From Puccinia triticina (lineage: Eukaryota; Basidiomycota; Pucciniomycetes; Pucciniales; Pucciniaceae), in the NCBI RefSeq assembly GCF_026914185.1, contig NC_070562.1, forward strand, positions 7,316,001-7,380,000: a stretch of 64,000 nucleotides of DNA. Direction: 5' to 3'. Both the position numbers and the translations under genes were made by a program. Below, one piece after another: positions 20,521 to 31,833 of the stretch; positions within the stretch are counted from its first letter, which is position 1; the number at the start of each line of letters is the position of its first letter. A model generated the notes under the pieces. The model saw only the letters and a program-made list of their open reading frames with translations, was not told the DNA's origin and ran no database searches.

Positions 20521-21962
20521 ATGTCTATTAACTGTACCCCCAACCACCCTGCCAGCATGACAGGTTTATTTGAACCCCTTGGCGAGGTGAGCCCTCCTGT
20601 TCCCTCAATTGACCTACCCCCTGCTTACTATTCATTCCAGTCCATTCCCAAAGCTGTCAGGGCCAACCAGTACAGGAATGTGACTACACCGAGTTACCTT
20701 CAGTGTGCTGGCGCACTGAACAACAAGAGCGAGGACTTCGAAATCCAATTGACCACCAACATAGCCCTCAATAATCTGCTCGACCCCACATTCATCCATT
20801 ACTTGACTGGGAAGTTTCTGCCGCTCAACAATGGTTCCACACCCAAGCTCACATACGTTCAGGAGATGGCTTCGCCCGTGATTCCTATTGCTGACAACAC
20901 ACTCAACTTCTCAAATAGAGCAGCAGTCAACTCGCTTGGCTTGGTCACCTCTTGTCAAGAAGCCGTCTCCGCTAGCGGGGATGGGACCACTAACTTGGAA
21001 GTCATTGTCACCCACAGCAACTGGGACCCACAAGTAAGTCATATTATTACTATATTTTTCACCAACAATCATCCATGTACTCACCGCTATTCATGAGCGG
21101 GCCCATAAACGCTTCTCAATCAAGCACATAGTGCCCGGCTCTATATTGCAGGTCAAAATGTTCAACCTTTTCATTGTTGGCCGCAAAGTCAAAATAGCAG
21201 GCCGCTTGGTTGACTTTGAAATGGAAACCAACATGGCAGTAGTGGTGGTGAGCCTCAATTTCCAATCACTGTCTAAATCCAGCTTACGCTCCCGCTCAGG
21301 TTTCTCACGTTGCAGTCACATTGGGTCACCAGATTGGGATGGCTTCATTGTTACCCTCCACAAGCGCTCATATTGGGCAAGCACTCAAGGCAGCCAGAAC
21401 TCCGTACGTCTCCATGTTACCGTTGCACTTGTTTACACCTCTGACATGCATAACACCCATCTGTCAGAACTAAATTCCAACCGAAAACACACAGCGCACC
21501 CAAACACCCCACCCCAGGCAGCTCAAAGAAAGATAAGTTGAAGCCGACGTTGGCCACTTTGAAGCCAACAAAAGGGAAAGGTAAGGCAACAAATATCACG
21601 CCCGACCCTTCTGACAACGGCAAAACAGAATCTGAAGAAGAATTTGAAGAAGAGAGCAAGGAAGAATGTTGAGTTGTCTGTTAGTCTACTACCATGATGT
21701 ATCACCACAGTATGGAGGGCTGTCGGATCAACCCATGAGCACTACCAACCAACCACCCAGCTGGCAGCCACAAGCGTCTGTAGCCTAGTTGGTAAAGGCA
21801 GCACTCTAGTATGTGTCTCAGAATAGCTGAGGTTGTGAGTTTGACTCTCACCAGACACATCTTCATTTTACAGTCTCTACAAAGAAGTCGCCCCCAAGAG
21901 GCGTGGTCGCCCGCGCAAAGATATTCTTAAGGATGACGCCAAGTGGATGAAGCGCTCTTGAA
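20521..21962 (+). CDS. Multi-exon gene, unknown protein with acidic tail and AT-hook-like C-terminus
   Basis: ATG at 20521 opens a 171-codon exon (to 21033) without stops (MSINCTPNHPASMTGLFEPL ...). A 118-bp intron (GTAAGT ... TTGCAG, 21034-21151) and a 52-bp intron (21248-21299) follow in phase, with exon products such as VKMFNLFIVGRKVKIAGRLV and VTLGHQIGMASLLP. Further 3' the structure is uncertain: a Lys-rich then Glu-rich segment (about 21533-21671, ESEEEFEEESKEE), a segment around 21694-21773, and a last frame at 21876-21962 (KRRGRPRKDILKDDAKWMKRS, ending TGA) whose RGRPRK is an AT-hook, a minor-groove DNA-binding motif. I do not recognise the family. It has a TATA box and no internal stop in the first exons, unlike most ORFs here, so it may be a functioning gene or a repeated rust-specific one. 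Confidence 0.6.
21774..21858 (+). tRNA. Class II tRNA-like sequence, probably a pseudogene or SINE head
   Basis: Acceptor strands GCGTCTG / CAGACAC pair at 6 of 7 positions. There is a D-arm GCC ... GGC with a perfect A-box TAGCCTAGTTGG, a T-arm GTGAG-TTTGACT-CTCAC with a perfect stem, and a long variable arm CTCAG-AATAG-CTGAG, which marks class II (Leu/Ser) tRNAs. The anticodon stem pairs poorly (GCAC/GTGT with an 8-base loop), so no anticodon can be assigned. It lies in the 3' part of the gene starting at 20521, between two segments that look like exons. Confidence 0.45.
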
Positions 21963-22424
21963 TCAATTGTCCTGCCCTCTTGCACTTTGGATTGATTATC
22001 ATAGCTCATTGAAAATTCAGCCCTTCAAACCTCTGTTGTCCAATCCTTCAAATCACACCAACCCAATTTTCTATTTCTTGTTACTACCTGCCAATTACTT
22101 GTTATTCCCGTTGTTGCATTCCCATTTAAATAAATTTCACTTGATCATTTTCCATAATCCCTCACCAGAGATATTAGCCCGGTTCACGTTGGGCCGCGAC
22201 CAGCAAAATTTTAGTTACAACCAGCTGTGTAAAAAAACGTGCATAAACTTTCACCACCACATGTGCCATCAGCAGATGGAAGCGCAACTGATAGTGAAAT
22301 CCATCACCACCGCCAAACCTACACAACCCTCTCCAGGACATCAACACACCATCATACTGGTAGGTACTCATCCCCATCACTTCTTTTCTTCCTTGTCTCA
22401 CTAACCAATCCTCTTTGTTTAGGA

Positions 22425-24167
22425 ATGCGGGGATACTCAGAACGTCAAACTCTCATCTGCAATCTTTTTTTAATAATTGCTTGGCTGGAGATTGAAGAAA
22501 TCAATGCTCTTTTGGACAGGAAACCTATCCCCTCTGATGCCCAGCTATTGTTTCCACAGAACAGTTCCTTACAACAAGCGTATGACTTGCTCTTTTGTGA
22601 TCAGACATTGTTTGAAGACATCCTTCAGCATACTTTGTCAAGCCAATATCTTGAACCACAACCAACTCCCAAAACTTGAGACAAGTTTGACCTAGAGAGG
22701 CTTTTTTCAATGTCCAACAAAGATTTCCGACAAGCTGCAAGAACATCAAAGTTGGGATTCATTGATGTACTTGACCTGATTTGTGCGAATCCTGTATTTC
22801 ATCGCGGAGGGGTTTGACCACAGCTTCCAATAGCCCATCAACTAGCCATTACTCTTGAGCGACTTGGCATGAATGGCAATGGAGCCTCTGTTGGACGATT
22901 CTCAAAAACGTTGAATGTTGGGTGAGGAACTGTTATCAAAGTCACTTGCAGAGTCATTGAGGCAATTATCACAATTGGGTGCCAATATGTTGTGTGGCCG
23001 GATGCCAATTGCCGTGCAGAAATCTTGGATGCGATGCGAAAAGAAGGATTTGAAGGCTGTGTTGGATTTGTGGACGGTACGACTATCCCCTTGTTTCAGC
23101 GGCCAGGTTACGACAGCGAAGTATTCTACGATCAAAAACGACGATACTCAGTCAATGCCCAGATTATCTGCGACTGCAACAAGTACATCACTTTGTTCAT
23201 CACTGGTTGGCTGGGTACTTGTGGGGACAGCCGAGTTTACAAGCAAATGCAGCTGCACAATGATCCATCAAACCTCTTTGATGAAGGTATGTAACAGTTT
23301 TTTTCCAATTGCAGGGGTAATATGTATTTCCTAAGAGCATCCGCATCCGTGGCTAGATTAGCCTGGGCTAACTAGCTCGGATTACAATTGGAATACACTA
23401 ATCCGATCGGCCATCCGCATGGGTGGGGATTAGCGGGTCCGAGGACGTCAGAGGTTATGTGTTTAGGTGCCTATATGTTATGTGTTTGGCACCTAAAAAC
23501 ATAACGTTCACGCTGAAAAGCATGATGAATATTCATTTTGAGGTTAGTCCGAGGACTAGTGGGGGCTAGATTTATACCCCACTAGCTCCAAACCAAGCTC
23601 CGGGTCAAGTTGATCCCCGGTTGATCCAACCCGATGCGGTTGCGGGGTCGAACTAAGTGCCCTAATCCGGGCTAACTTAGCGCCCGGTGCGGATGGTCTA
23701 ACTGAATGCGACTGTCCTCCTGCTTTCCCAAACATTCAGGACAATACCTCCTGGCAGATTCAGCTTATGAATTGACGAACACCGCGATACCAGCATACAA
23801 GGCCCCAGAAGCCTACAAACAGATCAATACAGAGTTTAACTATTGCTTGGCGAAGGCCCGCGTGCGCAACAAACACACAATTGGAATCCTCAAGACACAA
23901 TGGAGCTCACTACGCGAGATGTGATTGCAGCTATATACTAAAAACCACATTTGTCAATTTGCGGCTTGGCTGTACACCTGCATTATACTTCACAATTTCT
24001 TGGCTCAGCTTGGAGACCAGTGGATCAAGCTTGACCCAGATGACCAAAGTGTCTCGCAGGCCAACAATGATGAACCTGAACCAAACCCACCTGCAAAGGA
24101 TTTCCGAGACCGTTTGACTGCTGATTGTGTAGCTTATAATGACAAACAAGGTATTTTGCCTCTTTAG
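22425..24167 (+). pseudogene. Harbinger-type DDE nuclease (transposase), inactivated
   Basis: ATG at 22425 directly after an intron-like end (TTTAG). The frame reads MRGYSERQTL ..., then a helical N-terminal region, then the DDE fold: GFVDGTTIPLF (first Asp), GTCGDSRVYKQM (second Asp) and the RVRNKHTIGILK segment. In this family the last segment normally has Glu (R-x-R-N/V-x-E); here it is Lys, which would remove the third catalytic residue. Stops at 22677, 22815, 22923 and 23922 are all TGA. The intron at 23287-23739 (GTATGT ... TTCAG) splits the second and third catalytic regions and contains a MITE. The protein would have cut the element ends together with the partner protein encoded opposite. 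Confidence 0.85.
23335..23698. mobile_element. 364-bp MITE with TAA duplication, inside the nuclease intron
   Basis: Ends GAGCATCCGCATCCG (left) and the reverse complement of GACCATCCGCACCGG (right) form an imperfect terminal inverted repeat of about 30 bp that includes GGCTAA/TTAGCC motifs. Flanks are TAA at 23332-23334 and TAA at 23699-23701. A 3-bp TAA duplication is typical of PIF/Harbinger MITEs. Removing it leaves a normal 86-bp intron. Confidence 0.85.
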
Positions 24168-24572
24168 CTATCATATGTGGTTTCTTTTTTTCTCATAATG
24201 AAATCAATATTGTTTGGGTTTTCTATTCTCAATAGTTCTTCCAATTCCTATCAATCAGCCAACTTCTCTTATGTATTTATTTCATATTTGCTATGATGTC
24301 TAACTAAACAAAATGTTGATCAATCAATCAATGAGATGAAGAAGAAAGCTCTGATGAAAAATAAACATAATTTTGATCAATCAATCAATCAGATGAAGAT
24401 AGGAAAGCTTTCCTCATGTATTTATTTCATATTCTCTATGTTATTTAACTGTGGCAAGATTGATTGATGGACCAAGATTGATGGACCAAGAGAAGCATTG
24501 ATGTAGCAAGATTGAATCATGCACCAACATGGAAGGACCAAGAGAAGCAATATTGTTGGACCAAGATTGATC
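24168..24572. other. Convergent 3' region between nuclease and partner gene
   Basis: No gene. It contains repeats of GATCAATCAATCA (24318, 24377) and of ACCAAGATTGATGGACCAAG-like units (24471-24570), probably the 3' ends of both transposon genes. Confidence 0.5.
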
Positions 24573-25736
24573 CTATCCATATATCATATTGATGATAGTT
24601 TCAACCTCGGCTGTTGACTTTCCCTCACAAAGGAGCTCCATGACCATCTTATTCTTTTCTCCTTGCAGTTGATCAGCTTTTGTCTCTCGATCTGTGACCA
24701 ACTTTTTCTCACAGTTAAATTTTTCAAGCTCCCATTCAAGTTGATCGGCATGTTGCTGGTTGTCCTTCCTGTCTTGTGATTTTTCCCGCTTGTCTTCACG
24801 TTTGATACGATCCGTCTTGAGGTTGGTGCGTTCAGTCTCTCGCGTATCTTCAAGATTGAAGCGCTCTTTATCAGCTGCAAATTGCTTCTCAAACATCTGC
24901 AATCTAGTTTCTGTTGAGCCATTAAAGGTGTTTGTTAAATGAGACCCAGACCCCTTCAATGATTGTTGGGGGGTTGATGACTGGCTGCGACGAAGAGTAG
25001 AACCAGGAATGGCTTCTGAAAGAGCTCCCCGGGACACACGTCTATGCTGACCAGAAGAGATGTTTGGTGTCGGAGCTTTTGCCTGTGTAGATGTAGACAA
25101 TCCCGGGTTGTTTGGAGGGACCATTCCCGATCCAATCGGATTAGTCAACAAGGAGGGCAATGGCGGCAGTTCTTCAATCAGACAAGATTCAATAGGTTGA
25201 CGACTTTGAGGGCCAACAGGATTCTCCAGCAATATATCAGTTCAATCGTGGGACAAGGACTTATCCAACTCCATCAACACCGCAACAGCTACGCTACCCT
25301 ACAAAAAGCGTCATATTAGCGTAGCGTAGCAAAGCCCCGCTATTCCTACAGCCAGGTAGCGAAAGCGTAAGCGGGGAGGTCGCTACTATTAGTGGTAGCG
25401 TAGCGACCGTCCCGCTATGCCAAAACTGAACTCCGTGTAGCGAAGCAATTTTTTTGCGCTATCGCTATGAAATAGCAAAGCTTTAGCGCAGTAGCGCACC
25501 AGTGCACTATTTTGTAGCGATAGCGCGGAAATCCCACTACACCGCTATCAGCACTTGAAAAGCGCATCTGGGGCATGCGGCACAGTCTCACCAATTTGTG
25601 TGTAATCCGCCACAATGCTGCACCACACTTGATAGGTGCCCAGCATCCGGTGGCCCTGGCCTCTTTAACTGATTTTGAAACTCCCAAGTTCCTGGTTTAC
25701 TTACTTGTCCGTTCAAATCCAAAAACCACTCATCCA

Positions 25737-28700
25737 ATGGCAGCCGCAAACCGTGATTCAACTCCAGATGGCATTCAAGCCATCTCAAACCCTGTTCCTA
25801 CTAGTACTCCTGCCCATGGACCACAAATTCCGCCAACAATAAGGCAATCTGCCCGCAAAAAAAATCCAACTTCTAACCCAGGTTTTGTTTCAACTGACAC
25901 AGATTCTTGCAGAACCCTTCAAGTCCCGACTGTTAGCAACAGAAACACAACCAGATCAAATTTTTCAAACTCTGGAACGGGCTTGCACTGCCAGGTAATG
26001 GTTTTCACATGTTTTATTGCCTCCATCCAACTTATAATTTTCACGTTAATTGGTATCACATTTTGATTTATATTTCAGATGGAAGTTGATTCCACCTCAA
26101 GCCAAGACGACGGTGTTGCACCTGAAAAGATGTACAACATGTCGCAGGACTCAGACAATGAAAACAAAAAAGCGGCCGCACGATCACTTAAGTCAAAAGC
26201 CAAAAAGAAGATTGCCCCTCGGAAGGATGGAACGGTGTGGAACTACTCAAGGGGGAGAATAGAGCTTGGAAGGGAGATGGATAGCAACACTAGTACTAAT
26301 GTAAGCTATGCAAGGGTGCTGATGAGGCTGCCTTCCTGACTAATGCTGAGGGGATGAGAGTAACACTAAGAAAAAGAAGAAAAAGGTGTGGCTGATTTCT
26401 GCTTGATCTTAGGAGCTAGTACTATGAGCTTTAACTACTGACTACTGAGGGTAAGAGAGTTGGAGGAGTGATGAGAGTGGGGAATGCAATGGCAAGGTTT
26501 AATGGCAAGGGGTTGATGAGAATGGGCACTTATAATTTCTGTATCTAAAATTATCTATAAATTCTGCATAAGGTACAAGTGAGGGGGGAAAGACAGTTCT
26601 TATATGAAGGAAGGATGAGCACAGACAATAAGGAGTTCTGGCTATGAGAATGAAGGTTGTACAATTGAGTAAGAGTGATGTGAACATAGTAACAGTATGT
26701 AATGATGAGCAATGCTGAAAGGGGAATGCTGGTTATGGGAATAAAAGAATGTACTAATGGGGAAGAGTGATGAGAACATAGTAACTACTTGTAATGATGA
26801 GCACTACTGAAAGAGGTAAGCACAGATCCAATGATGTAATGTGTACAATAGGCATAGTACATAATGAGAAATGTATGTAAAGGGTTTAGTATGTGAGAAT
26901 AAATATGTAAAAGGAATTTACTGTAATGATTCAAGTAGGTTACTAATGAAATGAGTATTGTAACTAATGAAGAATGTAGGTTGTCTGTAAGTCTTATATC
27001 CTTATATAACTACTGAACCATTGAAGATAAGGGGGTACTATGTATGAGTGACTATAGGTGAAATTTGGCGTAGAATCTGAATATGCAATAATAATGAAGT
27101 ATTTGTGAAGGGTTATGGGGGAAATGGGAAATGTAATGATGAATGTATGTAAAGAAAAGCAATAAAATACTACTTATGGTTTGGAATGGAGCACCACAAC
27201 GGATAGTGTTCTGTGTACTTCACCCAGATCAAAAATTCTTTCTCTTACCGTTGTCTTTGGTGCAAAAAAGTTGTCAAAGCTTCCAGTTCCTCGTACTACA
27301 ACTTAAAGATTCACCGTGATGGCGTCGACTGTAAAGGAACGATCCAGTCAGCTTGCCCCAATTGATCCCAAGCCATTGCCGCAGGTTGCACGCTACCACC
27401 AACTGCAGCTCAAATAGCTCAAGAATCTTCAGAGTTGGACAAGAAGTCAGGTACTGTGATGTCAGCATATGTTGCAAAGGGCCGTTTCAACAATCATGCT
27501 GCGAACAAGTTGATGGTCTACTGGCTTATTGAAAAGTCACTACCCTGGGCTTGATTCGAAGATAGGACCTTGCGTATTGTCTGTGACAACATGAATCCCC
27601 TATCAAACATCCATTCCCAAACTTGGGCAGCAAAAACTGCTCAAAACCTTTATCTCATGCTTCAGCAAGCAGTTCTGGACGACATCAAGGTGAGTGCATG
27701 CAATGTATATCCAAGATTAATGTTCTCAACACTGATACTTGAAATCCTTGTTTTCAGAACGCTAACTCCAAAATCAGCCTAGTCTCCGATGTTTGGACTA
27801 CCAAAGGAGGCCATAAGGTTTTCATCGGAATCTCTGCGTGTTACATAACTAAAGAGTGGGTCTATCGATCACAGCACCTCGCCATCAAATACATATCATG
27901 GAATCATAACGGAAAGTTTCTTGCGGCGCCGTTGGCCAGGGTCCTCATAAAAAATAACCTTCACAAACAGATAAGTGCATTTTTTTTAGCTCAAAACTAT
28001 ATATTGGTTCAAAATGCTGATACTTCGCTTACTACAATTACATCCTAGCAAAGACGACTGATTTGGGTTCTAATAATTTTACGATGACAGCTGAATTATC
28101 TCGTTTAATCGGTGCTCACGACGACACGTTCTGGGATCATTCGGTCAACCACCAGCAATGTTTCTGTCATGTGCTATCCCTCATCTTAGGCGCAGGCCTT
28201 GCGGCAATCAAGTTTTCAACTTCCGAGGGGCTTGCCCCACGAAGACCCGATTCGATTCAAACCCTTCCAACAATTAGTGAAGAGGGAGAGATGCTCGAAG
28301 ACATTCCAGCTTCAGATGATGAGGTCAATATTGATATACATCCAGATTATACATCATCGGAATCCAAAGCCGAATCCAAAGCCGAAACCAATCCTAAACC
28401 TACAGGAAAAACCAAGAAGAAAGGAAAGTATGCCAAAAGTGGCATTGGTTTTACTTTGCACAAGGTGAGCTACTATTCACGCTCATACGCTCGGAATCTC
28501 TTTTTCACTACAATCAATTAGTCATTCAATGAACTTCTTGTTTACTCTTGCAGATTGACTATGTGTGTCGTCAAATAGCGAGCTCTCCCGCAAAGCAATC
28601 CGAGTTCAAGGTTTGGGCTCAAAAGCTTGGTTACGATGGTCCAGGAATCATCGGTGGCTACGGCATTCAATGGAACATTGCTTACAATAGCAGGAATCGA

Positions 28701-29703
28701 GCCTACAACGCAAGAAAGGTAGAAAGATCATAGTATCACAATTCTTGCTGGCTGATATCGATTGATTGGATTTAGGTGATACATCAGCTTCTGGTCAATG
28801 AATCCGAGAACGTCAAGGGTAAGGCCTTCTTCAAAGGATACGAGTTCACTTCAAGAGAATGGGAAAATATCAAGATTCTCAATGCGGTTTTAAAGGTATG
28901 CCTTACTTGATTTGCACTCGGTTCCAATAATGATAACTTGCTTACAAACTACAACTTGTAGGACTTCATGTTATTGACCAAAAGGATGGAGAGCGATGGC
29001 CCTTCTTGCTCAATGGTCTTATACGAGTACATTTGCTTGATCAATACGCTTCAGAAACACAAGGAAGAAAGTAAGAATGGCCTCTTGGAGGCCATGTTTG
29101 ATCCGATGATCAAAGTGGCCAACAAGTATGTGGAGCTTGCTCTCAAGTGTGAACCTATCTTGATGGCAACCATGCTTCATCCGGCGTGGCGATTGCTCTT
29201 GTTCTGGAACAAGTTCAAGCCGCATCACGCCAAGGCTCAAAAGATACTTACTGAGAAATTCAAAGAACGGCAAGCAATACTAGAACCACCCACCCCTTTG
29301 CTAAACAGAGGTAATTCACAACCAGATATTATTGCCGAAGACGAAGAGTACAACTTCTTTCCGACCGGCCCGGGGCAGGAAGACGGCGAAGAAGAGCTTC
29401 TGCGATATCATGACTCAAAGTTCACCCTTACTGATTGTCCTTGGTCTTCTGAATCCAGGCCCAATCGGCTTCCTTTGTTGTCCTATCATTCCTCGCCAGG
29501 GATTACCTCGCTTGCGCAAGCAGCTCAGCTTGTGTTGAGCGAACTTTCTCAGCAGCCTCGGACATATGTTCGTTGGCCAGGAGCTCTCTTGCCCCTGGAA
29601 CAATCGAACGGTGAATCAGTTTGCATCTCTGGATTCGCAATGGTGTCAAGGCTGCAGGCGACTTTCAGGATTGTCAATCGTTGTTGGACGCTGCTGACAA
29701 AAA
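25737..29703 (+). pseudogene. hAT transposase 1, inactivated
   Basis: ATG at 25737 (MAAANRDSTPDGI ...), intron 25994-26078 (GTAATG ... TTTCAG), then a basic segment, then the solo LTR at 26236-27198, then a BED-type zinc finger (YRCLWCKKV ... NLKIHRDG), the region SDVWTTKGGHKVFIGISA with the first catalytic Asp, GSNNFTMTAEL, a HVLSLILGAG segment, an acidic insert (about 28280-28400), and the C-terminal hATC dimerisation region in the frame 29468-29700 (FLARDYLACASSSACVERTF, SLARSSLAPGTIER). Several introns with GTGAG/GTAT starts and CAG ends are visible. TGA stops at 27363, 27552 and 29612 and a small frameshift after 27199 disable it. Confidence 0.8.
26236..27198. repeat. Solo LTR, TSD ACGG, inside hAT 1
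   Basis: Starts TGTGGAACTACTCAAGG and ends GGAATGGAGCACCACA, 963 bp. Flanks are ACGG at 26232-26235 and ACGG at 27199-27202. A closely similar copy in the opposite orientation lies at 61610-62571 (962 bp). The interior is A/G-rich with repeated GTAATGATGAG motifs. It separates the N-terminal part of the hAT transposase from its zinc finger. Confidence 0.9.
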
Positions 29704-31340
29704 TCGTAAGTTTAATTCCGAAATCAAGAAATAAGAATCAATCATCGATCTGTTTTTATTTGCTGTTTCCTGACTCCTTCCCCTACATATACAAATCCAA
29801 TATACACCCATGAAGAGCGCTTGTGCTTGCTACTGCTATTGGAATATGAATATCTACAAAATAAAATACATTTGAGTGTACTGACCCAACGCTTTTGTAG
29901 CGAAAAGCGCACCAGCGGTCTGATTTCGCTTTTTAGCGGCACAAAGCCGCTAAATAGCCGCTATGTAGCGGTTTTGCCGCTTTTATAGCGTGAAGCGTAG
30001 CGGTAGCCCGCTCTTTTCCGCTAAAAATAGTGCGCTACTATCATCTGGCTTCCCGCCCCCCATTCCTGAACTGAAAAGCGAAGCGGCATGGCCGCTTCCT
30101 GTAGCGTAGCAAAGCTGACCTGATATTCACTACGCTTTTGCTACGCTGCCGCTCCGCGTAGCGTAGCTGTTGCGGTGTTGACTTCATCGATTGACAGTCG
30201 GCCGGTTCCAGAGCTTGAGGACCTGCCAAATGTTGGTATTGAGGATTGTATGATGGGAGAGATTCCTCCCATCCCAAGTAAGTTATCTCCTCCAATTCCG
30301 CTTCGCTGTTGCTATCTTCTTCATTGGGTTGTTGTAAGGAGCTTTTTAATTGGGAGTGGTCGTACTCGTGCATTGAAGTTACATTTGGTTTTTTGCCTAG
30401 GATTTGGTCGAGTTGGTAGTAGCAGGGGCACATCTGTTCTAGTTTCTTGGCAAGAGTCTGAGGACCATATTCTTCTTCAATACCGGCACCTGTTCCGGAT
30501 TCAAAGTCTTTTGCGGGCTGGTATTGCTTCTTGAAGTAATAAGTCATACGTTGTTGGAGTCAACGGCCACTAAGAAGCAGCTGATCATTGTGTTTGTTCA
30601 ACCACACTGCAAAGACTTCGAATGCCTGAGACTTTGTCATCTTGTGCGTATCAACCAAGGTCTGATGCCCACTTCCATAGAGGTCGTCATAGTTCTTTTG
30701 AATCTTGAGGTAAGTACAGATATTCTCGTAATCCCGCTTAACAAATAACTTGCCGCGGTCTTCTTCTTCCGGCTGTGATTGGGAGGGTGATTTAGAGGAC
30801 CGTTGGGATTGAGACAGAGTCGCACGCTTAGACCGTTGAGATTGAGATGGAGCTGAAAGTTTCCTTTTCAATTTGGCTTTTTCTTTCTCTTGCTGCTTCT
30901 GCAGCTTTAAGAGTTTGCGTTGTTGATCCTGTTCAAGCTTTTCCTTCTTGAGAGATGCACAATATTACTGCATCTGAACCTTTGTCCGTTGTTTTTGTTT
31001 TTGAAACACACCCAATGCAGGAGGTGATTGGTGGGACTGGCTGTTAGGGGTCTGAGAAAGGATTGTGAGAAAAATCCAGACATAGATAGATAGAGAGAGA
31101 GAGACTTACAGAGCTTGAATCATCCATGTTCAAAAGGTTGAGTGGGTGGTGTTGGGGTTTTGAGGACAATGTTCTGTGCGTACGCAAGTTGAGGTTGATG
31201 CTGTACTTGTGTGTTCAAGAGACCCTTAAAATTTTATGCTAAAATCTGATCTTTCAGCAATCCAATTTTATGCTAAAATTTTATCATTCAGCAACCATGA
31301 ATTTAGCCGCAAGCATAAAATGGTCCAACGTGAACCGGGC

Positions 31341-31543
31341 TATTATCACCCCATTGCACCGCCGTAATTGTGCAATCTCCAGTCACCTTTAAACCATCAT
31401 TATGTCTCCCAATCTCACAGCCCAAGTGACAATCAAGGGCAATGCAACTGTATGACAGTGCCTCCTGCAAAATATTATTGCATGTTCAGACCTTGACGGC
31501 CCCAATCGCGTTCCCACTACTTAACCCGGACTTTTATCCTTTA
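31341..31543. other. No gene between Harbinger and MITE
   Basis: About 200 bp with no ORF or repeat that I can name. Confidence 0.4.
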
Positions 31544-31704
31544 GGCCCCGTTTGGCTGCCGCGTTATACGACATAAATGGTCGAATTTATGACGCGCAAC
31601 CCCCGGGGGTTTCAAAGTTTTGGTGGAAACGGGGGGCGAACTTTGGGTCGCGGCATCATAAATTTAACCGTTTATGACATATAACGCGGCAGCCAAACGG
31701 GGCC
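31544..31704. mobile_element. 161-bp Tourist-like MITE
   Basis: A near-perfect terminal inverted repeat GGCCCCGTTTGGCTGCCGCG at both ends, extending a few bases further, and TTA duplications at 31541-31543 and 31705-31707. The GGCCCCGTTTGG end and TTA target fit PIF/Harbinger MITEs. No ORF. Confidence 0.9.
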
Positions 31705-31833
31705 TTAATTAATCTGATTTCCTGTAAATGGGGGATCCTGGTGGCTTCCCCAACAACATGGGGAGACCACGGATTATATACATGGTCTTACCTCATAACT
31801 GCATCACACAAAGTCCACCTGTGCAGCGCCAGT

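Larger units (their letters stand above)
25276..30180 (+). mobile_element. hAT transposon 1 (4.9 kb)
   Basis: Terminal inverted repeats AACACCGCAACAGCTACGCT (left, 25276) and the reverse complement at 30180 (with one extra outer C). Flanking 8-bp duplications are ACTCCATC (25268-25275) and ACTTCATC (30181-30188), one mismatch; 8 bp is the hAT signature. Many GTAGCG/TAGCGT subterminal motifs lie within 300 bp of each end, the likely transposase-binding sites. It sits in the partner gene of the Harbinger element and so is younger. Confidence 0.9.
24573..31127 (-). pseudogene. Harbinger partner (Myb/SANT-like) protein, split by a hAT transposon
   Basis: ATG at 31125-31127 (MDDSSS then GTAAGT). 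After the intron the frame runs through 30962 (TAA), 30560-30562 (TGA), the hAT insertion (25276-30180) and 25242-25244 (TGA) to the stop at 24573. Parts in order: Gln/Lys-rich coiled coil; Ser-rich linker; DNA-binding-like segment RDYENICTYLKIQKNYDDLY ... KSQAFEVFAVWLNK; FKKQYQPAKDFESGTGAG with CPCYYQLDQILGKKPN; an acidic stretch; a low-complexity linker; and a C-terminal charged coiled coil ending AEVETIINMIYG. This follows the layout of the partner protein that escorts the nuclease and binds the transposon ends. The frame is continuous once the hAT and one copy of its 8-bp duplication are removed. Confidence 0.75.
22177..31340. mobile_element. PIF/Harbinger DNA transposon, carrying nested MITE and hAT
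   Basis: The left end GCCCGGTTCACGTTGG (22177) is matched in reverse complement by the right end at 31340, a 16-bp perfect terminal inverted repeat. Both flanks read TATTA (22172-22176 and 31341-31345). Inside are a nuclease gene (plus strand) and a convergent partner gene (minus strand), the two-gene set known for PIF/Harbinger. A MITE (23335-23698) and a hAT transposon (25276-30180) with its own solo LTR have inserted later. Without the insertions the element would be about 3.9 kb. Confidence 0.85.
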
